Of a stretch of DNA of 64,000 nt, positions 1 to 8,630 are shown in pieces. The first letter of the stretch is position 1; every line of letters starts with the position of its first letter. Position numbers and translations under genes: made by a program. The notes below the pieces were generated by a model. It was not told where the DNA came from and did no database searches. It saw only the letters and a program-made list of their open reading frames with translations. The stretch covers positions 3,038,001 to 3,102,000 of the forward strand of contig NZ_JBFMVT010000002.1 in NCBI RefSeq assembly GCF_040786275.1, written 5' to 3'. The DNA comes from Buttiauxella gaviniae (GTDB taxonomy: Bacteria; Pseudomonadota; Gammaproteobacteria; Enterobacterales; Enterobacteriaceae).

Positions 1-908
1 AACGCTGCCAGACGTTTTCTCGCGCCCAATGCCAGGATGACGCCCGCCAATTTGTGGCCGGAAAGGCGATGAATATAGCCGCACGCCAGGCGATTCCTGA
101 GCAGGAAAAATTTATGGAAATGGTGGCGCATGCCGCCGCCGCTACCTCTAAACCGGATATCGATAAAGTGGTGCTTTCGCGCCTGATTGATATCGAAACG
201 GATGCACCAGTCGATCTTGATGCGCTGCTCAACCGCCTGATTAGCCAGAATCCAACCAGCTATAACTTCCATGTTCCCCTGCCGGACGGCGGCGCGTTAG
301 TCGGCGCCAGCCCGGAATTACTGCTACGCAAATCGGGCAAGAACTTTAGTTCTTTACCGCTGGCAGGCTCGGCGCGACGCGACAAAGACAACATCCAGCG
401 TGACAGTGAAATCGGTGCACAACTCCTGCGCTCAACTAAAGATCGCCATGAACACGGCCTGGTGACGCAGGCGATGCAAACCGTATTGCAGCCGCACAGC
501 CAGTCTTTAGTGCTTTCTGATACGCCAGAACTGATCACCACCCCGACGCTATGGCATCTCGCCACGCCAATCTATGGGCAGATTAAAGACCCGCAGGAGA
601 ATGCGCTTTCGCTTGCCTGCTTGTTGCATCCAACCCCTGCGCTGAGCGGCTTCCCGCATGATGTAGCACGAAAACTCATTGCTGAACTGGAGCCATTTGA
701 CCGCGAACTGTTTGGCGGCATTGTCGGCTGGTGTGACGCGGAAGGTAACGGCGAGTGGGTGGTGACGATTCGCTGCGCCCGCGTTGGCGGAAAGCACGTT
801 CGCCTGTTCGCCGGAGCGGGCATCGTGCCGGCCTCATCACCGGAATCAGAGTGGCGCGAAACTGGGGTAAAACTCTCTACCATGCTTAACGTATTGGGAC
901 TTAATTAA
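1..908 (+). CDS. entC: Isochorismate synthase EntC (5' end cut by window edge)
   Basis: Converts chorismate to isochorismate, the first committed step of 2,3-dihydroxybenzoate and enterobactin synthesis in the cytoplasm. The reading frame is open from base 3 and lacks its start, so about 300 C-terminal residues of a roughly 390-residue protein are present. Chorismate-binding family signatures are visible, such as [42 protein letters not shown] and the C-terminal [18 protein letters not shown]. They match E. coli EntC closely. The stop codon overlaps the entE start by one base (TAATG), which indicates translational coupling. The Fur-controlled promoter must lie upstream, outside the window. 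Confidence 0.97.
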   Translation, partial: RCQTFSRAQCQDDARQFVAGKAMNIAARQAIPEQEKFMEMVAHAAAATSKPDIDKVVLSRLIDIETDAPVDLDALLNRLISQNPTSYNFHVPLPDGGALVGASPELLLRKSGKNFSSLPLAGSARRDKDNIQRDSEIGAQLLRSTKDRHEHGLVTQAMQTVLQPHSQSLVLSDTPELITTPTLWHLATPIYGQIKDPQENALSLACLLHPTPALSGFPHDVARKLIAELEPFDRELFGGIVGWCDAEGNGEWVVTIRCARVGGKHVRLFAGAGIVPASSPESEWRETGVKLSTMLNVLGLN

Positions 909-2524
909 TGGCGATTCAATTCACCCGTTGGCCGGAGAGCCTGGCCGCACGCTATCGCGAAAAAGGTTACTGGGCAGATTTGCCGCTGACCGACATTCTT
1001 ACGCGCCATGCCCATAACGACTCGCTTGCGCTGATAGAAGGCGAGCGGCATTACAGCTACCGCGAGCTGGAAATGGCCTCGACGCGCCTGGCCTGCGCAT
1101 TACAGCGCCGTGGCCTGCGTAATGGCGAAACCGCGCTGGTGCAGTTGGGTAACGTTGCGGAGCTGTATATCACGCTGTTTGCGCTGCTGAAAATTGGCGT
1201 TGCGCCGGTTAATGCGCTATTCAGCCATCAGCGCACCGAAATGGAAGCCTACGCAAAACAGATAGAACCGGTGGTTCTCATCGCCGATCGCAAACACAAT
1301 TTGTTCGCCCATGATGACTTCCTTGATGCGCTGTGCCAGCAAAATCCCTCCCTGCGCATGGCGGTATTGCTTAACGAAAGCGACCGCGAGCGTTCGCTGA
1401 GCGCCATGATCAACGAGCCGGAAGATAATTTTGTCGCCACCCCGAGTGCTGCCGATGAAGTCGCGTTCTTCCAGCTTTCCGGGGGCAGCACCGGCACGCC
1501 AAAACTCATTCCGCGCACCCATAACGACTACTACTACAGCATTCGCCGCAGCGTCGAAATCTGCCGCTTTGATACCCATACGCGTTTTCTGTGCGCTATC
1601 CCTGCGGCGCACAACTACGCCCTGAGTTCGCCGGGTTCGCTGGGGGTATTTTACGGCGGTGGCCGTGTAGTGCTGGCGAACGACCCGAGCGCCACGCTCT
1701 ATTTCCCACTTATCGAACGCCACCAGATTAACGTCACCGCGCTGGTGCCGCCTGCCGTCAGCCTGTGGCTACAGGCGATTGGCGAGTGGGGCAGCAATCA
1801 CTCCCTTGAATCGCTGGAACTGTTGCAAGTCGGCGGCGCGCGCCTGAGCGAAGCCCTGGCGGCACGCATTCCGGCCGAAATTGGCTGCCAGCTCCAGCAG
1901 GTTTTTGGCATGGCGGAAGGGCTGGTGAACTACACACGTCTTGACGACGACAACGAACACATCTTCAAAACCCAGGGCAAACCGATGTGCCCGGACGACG
2001 AAGTTTGGGTTGCCGATGAATACGGGAATCCGCTGCCAGCGGGTGAAGTCGGCCGCCTGATGACGCGCGGGCCTTACACCTTCCGGGGTTACTACCGCAG
2101 CCCGGAACACAACGCCCAGGCCTTTGATGCCAAAGGTTTTTACTGTTCTGGCGATCTGATTTCTATTGCCGAAGACGGCTACATCACGGTGCAAGGGCGC
2201 GAAAAAGATCAGATCAACCGCGGGGGGGAAAAGATTGCCGCCGAGGAGATCGAAAACCTGCTGTTGCGCCATGAAGAGATCGTGCATGCCGCGCTCGTTT
2301 CCATGGAAGACACCCTACTGGGGGAGAAAAGCTGCGCGTTTATTGTAGGTAGCCGCCCGTTCCGCGCTGTGGAAATTCGCCGCTATTTGCGTGAGCTGGG
2401 CATCGCCGATTTCAAACTGCCGGATCGCATTGAAATTGTTGAAAGCCTGCCGCTTACCGCCGTGGGCAAAGTGGACAAAAAACGTTTGCGCCAGTTGATT
2501 GCTGATAAGCAACTGGCTTCCTGA
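908..2524 (+). CDS. entE: 2,3-dihydroxybenzoate-AMP ligase EntE
   Basis: Adenylates 2,3-dihydroxybenzoate and loads it onto the aryl carrier domain of EntB. The 538-residue protein belongs to the ANL adenylating superfamily. It has the phosphate-loop [13 protein letters not shown] near residues 191-203, the hinge segment [14 protein letters not shown] near residue 430, and the C-terminal catalytic-lysine segment [11 protein letters not shown]. Length matches E. coli EntE (536). The start ATG overlaps the entC stop, and entB follows after 14 bases, consistent with one iron-regulated operon. Confidence 0.97.
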   Translation: MAIQFTRWPESLAARYREKGYWADLPLTDILTRHAHNDSLALIEGERHYSYRELEMASTRLACALQRRGLRNGETALVQLGNVAELYITLFALLKIGVAPVNALFSHQRTEMEAYAKQIEPVVLIADRKHNLFAHDDFLDALCQQNPSLRMAVLLNESDRERSLSAMINEPEDNFVATPSAADEVAFFQLSGGSTGTPKLIPRTHNDYYYSIRRSVEICRFDTHTRFLCAIPAAHNYALSSPGSLGVFYGGGRVVLANDPSATLYFPLIERHQINVTALVPPAVSLWLQAIGEWGSNHSLESLELLQVGGARLSEALAARIPAEIGCQLQQVFGMAEGLVNYTRLDDDNEHIFKTQGKPMCPDDEVWVADEYGNPLPAGEVGRLMTRGPYTFRGYYRSPEHNAQAFDAKGFYCSGDLISIAEDGYITVQGREKDQINRGGEKIAAEEIENLLLRHEEIVHAALVSMEDTLLGEKSCAFIVGSRPFRAVEIRRYLRELGIADFKLPDRIEIVESLPLTAVGKVDKKRLRQLIADKQLAS

Positions 2525-2538
2525 TTGACGGAGAAATT

Positions 2539-3399
2539 ATGGCTATTCCAAAACTGAACGCATACACCTTACCGACGGCTGCTGACATCCCGGAAAGCAA
2601 AGTGCAATGGGCTTTTGAGCCAGAGCGCGCCGCCTTGTTAATCCATGATATGCAGGAATATTTTATCGATTTTTGGGGTGATAATTGCCCGATGATCCAG
2701 CAGGTCATCGATAATATTGCCTCCCTGCGTCAGTACTGCAAAGCAAACGGTATTCCTGTTTATTACACGGCGCAGCCGAACAATCAGAGCGATGAAGATC
2801 GCGCCCTGCTAAATGACATGTGGGGCCCTGGGTTAAACAAACATCCTGAGCGCCAGAAAGTGGTCGCCGCCCTGGCACCGGACGAGCACGACACCGTGCT
2901 GACCAAATGGCGCTACAGCGCGTTTATCCGCTCGCCGCTGGAACAATCTCTGAAAGAAACCGGGCGCAACCAACTGATTATCTGCGGTGTGTACGCCCAC
3001 ATCGGCTGCATGACCACGGCAACCGACGCGTTTATGCGTGATATCAAACCGTTTATAGTGGCCGACGCGCTGGCGGATTTCAGCCGAGAAGAGCACATGA
3101 TGGCGCTGAAATACACCGCCGGGCGCTCCGGGCGCGTGGTGATGACTCGCGATTTACTGCCGGAAGCTGCCCCGCAAAACAAACAGCAACTGCGTGAGTT
3201 AGTGCTGCCGTTGCTCGATGAATCCGACATTCCTGAAGACGACGAAAACCTGATTGATTACGGCCTGGATTCGGTGCGCATGATGGCGCTTGCGGCGAAA
3301 TGGCGCAAAATCCACGCGGACATCGACTTTGTGATGCTAGCGAAAAATCCGACTATCGATGCCTGGTGGGCGCTGCTCTCAAGGGACGTTCAGGCATGA
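2539..3399 (+). CDS. entB: Bifunctional isochorismatase / aryl carrier protein EntB
   Basis: The N-terminal domain hydrolyses isochorismate to 2,3-dihydro-2,3-dihydroxybenzoate. The C-terminal aryl carrier domain holds dihydroxybenzoate for the EntF synthetase. The 286 residues show the isochorismatase core (LLIHDMQEYF near 33-42; GVYAHIGCMTTA near 150-161) followed by a carrier domain with phosphopantetheine attachment Ser245 in YGLDSVRMMAL. A GGAGAAATT ribosome site precedes the ATG. The stop overlaps the entA start as ATGA. Confidence 0.97.
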   Translation: MAIPKLNAYTLPTAADIPESKVQWAFEPERAALLIHDMQEYFIDFWGDNCPMIQQVIDNIASLRQYCKANGIPVYYTAQPNNQSDEDRALLNDMWGPGLNKHPERQKVVAALAPDEHDTVLTKWRYSAFIRSPLEQSLKETGRNQLIICGVYAHIGCMTTATDAFMRDIKPFIVADALADFSREEHMMALKYTAGRSGRVVMTRDLLPEAAPQNKQQLRELVLPLLDESDIPEDDENLIDYGLDSVRMMALAAKWRKIHADIDFVMLAKNPTIDAWWALLSRDVQA

Positions 3400-4148
3400 A
3401 AAATGAATTTACCGGCAAACGCGTCTGGGTGACAGGCGCGGGAAAAGGTATCGGCTATTACACCGCGCTTGCGTTCAGTGAGGCAGGGGCGAAGGTCATT
3501 GGTTTCGATCTGGCGTTTCCGCTGGAAAATTATCCTTTCGTGACCGAAGCCCTGAACGTGGCGGATGCCGGGGAAGTTGCAGCCGTCACGCAGCGTATTT
3601 TAAGCGATGAACCGCAACTGGACGTGCTGGTTAACGCGGCAGGCATTTTGCGCATGGGCGCAACAGATGCGCTTGCGCTGCAAGACTGGCAGGATACTTT
3701 TGCGGTTAACGTTGGTGGGGCGTTCAATCTGTTCCGCGCGGTGATGCCGCAATTGCGCGCGCAGAGTAGCGGGGCGATTGTGACAGTTGCTTCCGACGCC
3801 GCACACACGCCGCGTACGGGCATGTCCGCTTACGGGGCATCAAAAGCGGCGCTGAAAAGCCTGGCTTTAACCGTTGGTCTGGAATTAGCGCCGTTCGGCG
3901 TGCGCTGTAACGTGGTTTCACCGGGGTCAACCGATACCGATATGCAGCGTACGCTCTGGAAAACGCCGGATGCGGAACAGCAGCGTATTAAGGGGTTCCC
4001 GGAACAATTCAAACTGGGCATTCCGCTGGGCAAAATCGCCCGTCCGCAGGAGATCGCCAGCACCATTCTGTTCCTCGCCTCACAACACGCCAGCCACATC
4101 ACTTTGCAGGATATTGTGATTGATGGCGGCGCTACGCTTGGAGCCTGA
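3396..4148 (+). CDS. entA: 2,3-dihydro-2,3-dihydroxybenzoate dehydrogenase EntA
   Basis: NAD-dependent short-chain dehydrogenase that makes 2,3-dihydroxybenzoate, the last step before activation by EntE. The start used is MKNEFTGKRVWVTG, overlapping the entB stop (ATGA). An in-frame start farther upstream would add 32 residues that only re-read entB and was rejected. The 250-residue product has the Rossmann motif TGAGKGIG (13-20), NAAG at about 80-83 and the catalytic YGASK (Tyr146, Lys150). Length equals the family norm (248 in E. coli). Confidence 0.96.
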   Translation: MKNEFTGKRVWVTGAGKGIGYYTALAFSEAGAKVIGFDLAFPLENYPFVTEALNVADAGEVAAVTQRILSDEPQLDVLVNAAGILRMGATDALALQDWQDTFAVNVGGAFNLFRAVMPQLRAQSSGAIVTVASDAAHTPRTGMSAYGASKAALKSLALTVGLELAPFGVRCNVVSPGSTDTDMQRTLWKTPDAEQQRIKGFPEQFKLGIPLGKIARPQEIASTILFLASQHASHITLQDIVIDGGATLGA

Positions 4149-4565
4149 ATGCGTATCTGGAAAAGAGAGTTAACGCTTGAGGCGTTAAACAAAACCAGCG
4201 AGGGAACGCTGGTTGGGCACCTCGGCATTATCTACACGCATCTGGACGATGACAGTCTGGAAGCGGAAATGCCGGTGGATCATCGCACTCATCAGCCGTT
4301 TGGTTTATTGCACGGTGGGGCATCGGTGGTGCTGGCGGAAACGCTGGGCTCGATGGCGAGTTTTCTGACGACGACAGAAGGGCAGTGCGTGGTGGGAACG
4401 GAAATTAATGCCAGCCATCATCGCGCCGTGGCGTCGGGTACGGTGCGCGGAGTGTGCAAACCGCTGCATCTTGGTAAGACATCTCAGGTCTGGGAAATTG
4501 CCATTTTTGATGCGCGCGGCAAGCGCTGCTGTACCAGTCGTTTGACGACGGCGACGCTGGGGTAA
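4149..4565 (+). CDS. entH: Enterobactin proofreading thioesterase EntH (YbdB)
   Basis: Hotdog-fold thioesterase that clears wrongly charged acyl groups from the EntB carrier domain. The 138-residue protein shows the family motif [14 protein letters not shown], with His55 and Glu64 at the positions of the E. coli catalytic residues. The start codon directly follows the entA stop (TGAATG), so it is the last gene of the operon. A G/C-rich palindromic repeat follows within 10 bases and may limit readthrough into cstA. Confidence 0.95.
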   Translation: MRIWKRELTLEALNKTSEGTLVGHLGIIYTHLDDDSLEAEMPVDHRTHQPFGLLHGGASVVLAETLGSMASFLTTTEGQCVVGTEINASHHRAVASGTVRGVCKPLHLGKTSQVWEIAIFDARGKRCCTSRLTTATLG

Positions 4566-4571
4566 CCCCAC

Positions 4572-4646
4572 CCCCACCCAGCCTCCCCCTTGCCAGGCGG
4601 AGGAGCTAACTGCTCCCTCCCCTGAAAAGGGGAGGGCTGGGTGGGG
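4572..4646 (+). repeat. Palindromic G/C-rich intergenic repeat, copy 1
   Basis: Outer arms CCCCACCCAGCC (4572-4583) and GGCTGGGTGGGG (4635-4646) are perfectly complementary. An inner hairpin CCCTCCCCT/AGGGGAGGG lies inside them. Nearly the same sequence in the same orientation recurs at 6958-7034, and its left half recurs inverted near 38665-38705. It is a dispersed non-coding element. In RNA it would form a strong hairpin between entH and cstA. Confidence 0.85.
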
Positions 4647-4812
4647 TCCGGTTCGTAGATACCCCCCCGCAAAGTGATCCCCTTAACAAGCTGATGTAAA
4701 GACCTGGTCAAACCACTCCATTCTGCTGTTTCAATATTGTTAAATCTGCAGCCTTGTTCTAGAACAAAACGGTAACACCCTCTGCTTCTGGCCTGACACA
4801 TGGAAAACAATT

Positions 4813-6918
4813 ATGAATAACCCAGGGAAACACCTTGTCTGGGCGGTGCTTGCACTGATCGGTGCATTCGCGCTCGGCTACATCGCACTTAATCGTGGTG
4901 AACAGATAAACGCGTTGTGGATTGTGGTGGCCTCAATCTGCGTTTACCTGATCGCGTATCGTTACTATGGCCTGTTTATCGCTAAACGTGTCTTAACCGT
5001 TGATGCCACGCGTATGACGCCCGCCGTGCGCCATAACGACGGGCTTGATTACGTTCCAACCGACAAGAAAGTGTTGTTCGGTCACCATTTTGCCGCGATT
5101 GCTGGTGCAGGGCCGCTTGTGGGGCCGGTGCTTGCTGCGCAAATGGGGTATTTGCCTGGCATGCTCTGGCTACTGGCGGGGGTGGTTTTGGCCGGTGCGG
5201 TACAAGATTTTATGGTGCTGTTTGTCTCAACCCGTCGCGACGGACGCTCGCTGGGCGAACTGGTGAAAGAAGAGATGGGCAACACCGCGGGCGTTATCGC
5301 GCTGGTGGCCTGTTTTATGATCATGGTGATCATCCTTGCGGTGTTGGCGATGATCGTGGTGAAAGCCCTGACCCATAGCCCGTGGGGAACCTACACCGTC
5401 GCGTTCACCATTCCGCTGGCGCTGTTTATGGGCGTCTACATCCGCTATCTGCGCCCAGGGCGCATCGGTGAAGTGTCGGTCATCGGGCTGGTGATGTTGG
5501 TGTTCGCTATTATCTCTGGTGGATGGGTGGCGGAAAGCCCAACCTGGGCGCCGTACTTTGACTACACCGGCGTGCAACTGACGTGGATGCTGGTGGGCTA
5601 TGGATTTGTCGCCGCGGTACTGCCGGTCTGGCTGCTACTGGCGCCGCGTGATTACCTCTCAACCTTCCTGAAAATCGGCACCATTATTGGGCTGGCGATC
5701 GGTATTTTGATCATGCGCCCAACCCTGCAAATGCCGTCCCTGACCAAATTTATCGATGGTAGCGGCCCGGTGTGGAGCGGCGATCTGTTCCCGTTCCTGT
5801 TTATCACCATCGCCTGTGGCGCGGTTTCTGGCTTCCATGCCCTGATTGCCTCCGGCACTACACCGAAAATGCTGGCTAACGAAAACCAGGCCTGTTTCAT
5901 CGGCTACGGCGGCATGTTGATGGAGTCGTTTGTGGCGATTATGGCGCTGGTTGCGGCCTGCGTTATCGACCCGGGCGTCTACTTCGCGATGAACAGCCCG
6001 ATGGCGGTTCTGGCTCCGGCTGGCACTACCGACGTTGTGGTTTCGGCGGCAAGCGTGGTCAGCAGTTGGGGCTTCCAGATAACGCCTGAAACGTTAACCA
6101 ACATTGCTAACGAAGTGGGAGAGCAGAGCATTATCTCCCGTGCGGGCGGCGCCCCAACCCTTGCGGTGGGTATGGCGTACATTCTGCACGGCGCGCTGGG
6201 CGGCCTGATGGATGTCTCATTCTGGTATCACTTTGCCATTCTGTTTGAGGCGCTGTTTATCCTGACAGCGGTGGATGCCGGGACGCGTGCCGCACGCTTC
6301 ATGCTGCAAGATTTGCTCGGCGTTATCTCACCGGGGCTTAAACGCACCGACTCGCTACCGGCGAACTTACTGGCAACCGCGCTTTGCGTAATGGCGTGGG
6401 GTTACTTCCTGCACCAGGGCGTTGTTGACCCACTCGGTGGGATCAACACCTTATGGCCGCTGTTTGGTATCGCCAACCAAATGCTGGCGGGCATGGCGCT
6501 GATGCTTTGCGCGGTGGTTCTGTTCAAAATGAAGAGACAAAAATACGCCTGGGTGGCGCTGGTGCCAACGGCCTGGCTGCTGATCTGTACCCTGACAGCA
6601 GGCTGGCAAAAAGCGTTCAGCGCGGATGCGAAAGTGGGCTTCCTGGCTATCGCGAATAAATTCCAGGCGATGATCGACAGCGGCAATATTCCTGCGCAAT
6701 ACACCAAATCGCAGCTTTCTCAGCTAGTGTTTAATAACCGTCTGGATGCCGGGCTGACCATCTTCTTCATGGTGGTTGTGGTGGTGATTGGTCTGTTCGC
6801 GATTAAAACGGCGCTTAAAGCGCTGAAATCGGACAATCCAACCGCGAAGGAAACCCCTTACGAGAAAATGCCTGAAAACTACGAAGATATAGTGGCGCAG
6901 GCGAAGAGCGTGCATTAA
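4813..6918 (+). CDS. cstA: Pyruvate/peptide transporter CstA (carbon starvation protein A)
   Basis: Inner-membrane carrier induced by carbon starvation; in E. coli it takes up pyruvate and has been linked to peptide use. The 701 residues equal E. coli CstA in length. Many hydrophobic membrane segments are visible, with the family-typical stretches GHHFAAIAGAGPLVGPV near residues 95-111, PRDYLSTFLK, and ASGTTPKML. The ATG is preceded by GGAAAACAATT, a weak ribosome site; in E. coli this leader is controlled by CsrA and transcription by CRP. The gene is bracketed by two copies of a palindromic repeat. ybdD and a COG0523 GTPase follow, the usual partners of CstA-family transporters. Confidence 0.96.
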   Translation: MNNPGKHLVWAVLALIGAFALGYIALNRGEQINALWIVVASICVYLIAYRYYGLFIAKRVLTVDATRMTPAVRHNDGLDYVPTDKKVLFGHHFAAIAGAGPLVGPVLAAQMGYLPGMLWLLAGVVLAGAVQDFMVLFVSTRRDGRSLGELVKEEMGNTAGVIALVACFMIMVIILAVLAMIVVKALTHSPWGTYTVAFTIPLALFMGVYIRYLRPGRIGEVSVIGLVMLVFAIISGGWVAESPTWAPYFDYTGVQLTWMLVGYGFVAAVLPVWLLLAPRDYLSTFLKIGTIIGLAIGILIMRPTLQMPSLTKFIDGSGPVWSGDLFPFLFITIACGAVSGFHALIASGTTPKMLANENQACFIGYGGMLMESFVAIMALVAACVIDPGVYFAMNSPMAVLAPAGTTDVVVSAASVVSSWGFQITPETLTNIANEVGEQSIISRAGGAPTLAVGMAYILHGALGGLMDVSFWYHFAILFEALFILTAVDAGTRAARFMLQDLLGVISPGLKRTDSLPANLLATALCVMAWGYFLHQGVVDPLGGINTLWPLFGIANQMLAGMALMLCAVVLFKMKRQKYAWVALVPTAWLLICTLTAGWQKAFSADAKVGFLAIANKFQAMIDSGNIPAQYTKSQLSQLVFNNRLDAGLTIFFMVVVVVIGLFAIKTALKALKSDNPTAKETPYEKMPENYEDIVAQAKSVH

Positions 6919-6957
6919 TCGGTAGCTGTAGCTGGGAATTAGGGCCGGCTTAAATGA

Positions 6958-7034
6958 CCCCCACCCAACCTCCCCCTTGTCAGGGGGAGGAGCAAATACT
7001 CCCTCCCCTGGAAAGGGGAGGGCTGGGGTGGGGT
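6958..7034 (+). repeat. Palindromic G/C-rich intergenic repeat, copy 2
   Basis: Near-identical to the 4572-4646 element and in the same orientation: a C-rich left arm, GGGGGAGGAGCAAATACTCC, then GGGGAGGGCTGGGGTGGGG. It fills most of the 149-base gap between cstA and ybdD and would form a hairpin in the cstA-ybdD transcript, where it could affect expression of the downstream genes. Confidence 0.85.
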
Positions 7035-7067
7035 CTGTCTGAACCCAAACTAAACACTGGAGTCACC

Positions 7068-7265
7068 ATGTTCGACACTCTCGCAAAAGCCGGAAAATAC
7101 CTCGGGCAGGCCGCAAAACTGATGGTCGGCGTGCCGGATTACGACAACTACGTGCAGCATATGCGGCTGACTCACCCTGAGCAGATGCCGATGACGTACG
7201 AAGAGTTTTTCCGCGAGCGTCAGGATGCGCGCTACGGCGGCAAAGGCGGCGCTCGCTGCTGTTAA
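7068..7265 (+). CDS. ybdD: YbdD/YjiX family small protein (CstA partner)
   Basis: Small protein of 65 residues, the exact length of E. coli YbdD, ending in the family signature [19 protein letters not shown]. It is encoded directly after CstA/BtsT-type transporters in enterobacteria and is thought to act with them; its biochemical role is not settled. The start [13 protein letters not shown] follows a GGAG site. An in-frame start farther upstream would translate the palindromic repeat and was rejected. Confidence 0.93.
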   Translation: MFDTLAKAGKYLGQAAKLMVGVPDYDNYVQHMRLTHPEQMPMTYEEFFRERQDARYGGKGGARCC

Positions 7266-7280
7266 TCTAAGGAATCTGAC

Positions 7281-8303
7281 ATGAATCAAGCGGTATCTGT
7301 CACTTTGTTAACCGGTTTTCTTGGCTCAGGCAAAACCACGCTTCTTAACTATTTTCTCGCACATTCCGACAATCAGCCCGTCGCCATTCTTGAAAACGAA
7401 TTTGGTGCGGTTAACATCGACGGTGCGCTGCTCAGAGGCGGGGAAAACGTCAACGTTGTGGAACTCAGTAACGGTTGCGTGTGTTGCAGCGTGCGCGGGG
7501 AATTTACCGCCGCACTCAGAGAAATGCTCGAACAACGCGCAGCAGGCCAGCTAAATTTTGAGCGCTTAATCGTTGAAACCACCGGCCTTGCTGACCCCGC
7601 ACCCATCGTCCAAACCTTTTTTGTTGATGAACATTTGCGAGACGCATTGCGCCTGGATGCGGTCATCGCTCTGGCAGATGCGGAGCATATTTCTCGCCAG
7701 TTGGACGAACATGCCGTTGCGGCATCGCAGCTTGGTTTTGCCGATCGAATCTTGCTAACCAAGGCCGATCGTGTAGACGAAGAAACAAAACAGCAGGCGC
7801 TGGAACGGATCCATCGAATCAACAGCAAAGCGGATCTTTTTGAGATCGTGAACGGGGAGTGCCCGGCGGATCTCTGGCTCGATCAGAATGCTTTTGAACT
7901 CACCGATACTATCGACCTGGCGGCGGGTTTACGTGTGATCCGGGCGGATAACAACCATCCCGTCAGTTTTCAGCCCTTCCGAAAAGCCTCGGCAAAACGC
8001 TCCTGGGACGATGCGATTCAGGCGCATGTTTTCGACGCCGGAATGCTGGACGTGAAAAAAATTGGGGCGTTTATGGAAAGCGCAATCGCGCGTTTTGGTA
8101 ATGACATGCTGCGCTACAAAGGCGTGCTGGCGATTGCCGACCATCCGCAGCGCCTTATCGTACAAGGCGTGCATAAAGTGGTGGGGTTTGATTACGGCTC
8201 GGCGTGGCATCCCTCTGAATCACGCGTTTCCCGGCTGGTGATCATTGGCCGCTACTTGCCGATTGACGAGCTGCGCCGGGAATTTGCTGCAACGGCAATT
8301 TGA
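7281..8303 (+). CDS. YjiA-like P-loop GTPase of the COG0523 (CobW/HypB) family
   Basis: Cytoplasmic GTPase of the metal-chaperone-like COG0523 family, 340 residues. The P-loop GFLGSGKTT is at 12-20, and the metal-binding GCVCC motif of the family is at 65-69. ETTGLADPAP and the guanine-specificity motif LTKAD follow. A C-terminal CobW domain contains LRYKGVLAI. In E. coli the homologue yjiA follows yjiX downstream of the CstA paralogue BtsT; here the GTPase follows ybdD after 15 bases, so transporter, small protein and GTPase form one unit. It is longer than E. coli YjiA (318), so no symbol is assigned. The metal and client protein are unknown. Confidence 0.88.
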   Translation: MNQAVSVTLLTGFLGSGKTTLLNYFLAHSDNQPVAILENEFGAVNIDGALLRGGENVNVVELSNGCVCCSVRGEFTAALREMLEQRAAGQLNFERLIVETTGLADPAPIVQTFFVDEHLRDALRLDAVIALADAEHISRQLDEHAVAASQLGFADRILLTKADRVDEETKQQALERIHRINSKADLFEIVNGECPADLWLDQNAFELTDTIDLAAGLRVIRADNNHPVSFQPFRKASAKRSWDDAIQAHVFDAGMLDVKKIGAFMESAIARFGNDMLRYKGVLAIADHPQRLIVQGVHKVVGFDYGSAWHPSESRVSRLVIIGRYLPIDELRREFAATAI

Positions 8304-8307
8304 TTGA

Positions 8308-8323
8308 TGTGATCTCAAACACG
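8308..8323 (+). promoter_or_regulatory. Possible CRP site upstream of ivbL-ilvBN
   Basis: TGTGATCTCAAACACG has a perfect left half-site TGTGA and 3 of 5 matches in the right half. E. coli ilvBN is CRP-activated, which makes the site plausible. It overlaps the region just after the GTPase stop. Confidence 0.35.
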
Positions 8324-8420
8324 TTTTTTATTTCTCATGCATAAAGCGGTTGTGCGAAACGAAACAGTGTGTTTGTATAAATTTCGACGTAAAAACGCGT
8401 AACTCATATTCAGGACCCAA

Positions 8421-8519
8421 ATGACTACATTCACTCGCAACACTGGCCTACTACTAACCGCGCTACCAGCCGCGGTGGTCGTCGTGCGTGTGGTGGTGGT
8501 CGTCGGCAATGCGCCGTAG
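8421..8519 (+). CDS. ivbL: ilvBN operon leader peptide IvbL
   Basis: A 32-codon open frame encodes a peptide whose C-terminal half matches the E. coli IvbL leader: AAVVVVRVVVVVGNAP, with nine valine codons in ten positions. The N-terminal half carries a run of leucine codons (GLLLTALP). Ribosome stalling on these codons when charged Val-tRNA or Leu-tRNA is scarce would prevent formation of the attenuator at 8544-8582 and allow ilvBN transcription. An AGGACCCAA site precedes the ATG. Confidence 0.95.
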   Translation: MTTFTRNTGLLLTALPAAVVVVRVVVVVGNAP

Positions 8520-8543
8520 GGTCTGAATCAACGCATCGATTCC

Positions 8544-8582
8544 AAAACCCCGCCGGCGCAAACCGGGCGGGGTTTCTTGTTT
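8544..8582 (+). terminator. ilvBN attenuator (intrinsic terminator)
   Basis: AAACCCCGCC pairs with GGGCGGGGTTT across a GC-rich loop, followed by a T-rich tract (CTTGTTTTAG). It lies between the ivbL stop and the ilvB start, where an attenuator is expected. Confidence 0.85.
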
Positions 8583-8630
8583 TAGTCCCTCCGGCCAAAA
8601 GCGAAACGGCATAAGAAGAAGGACTGGAGC

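Noticed and set aside
3300-3395. N-terminal extension of entA
   Set aside because: It re-reads entB in another frame; the family begins at MKNEFTGK with an ATGA overlap.
6954-7067. N-terminal extension of ybdD
   Set aside because: The extra residues would be translated from the palindromic repeat; the family starts at MFDTLAKAG.
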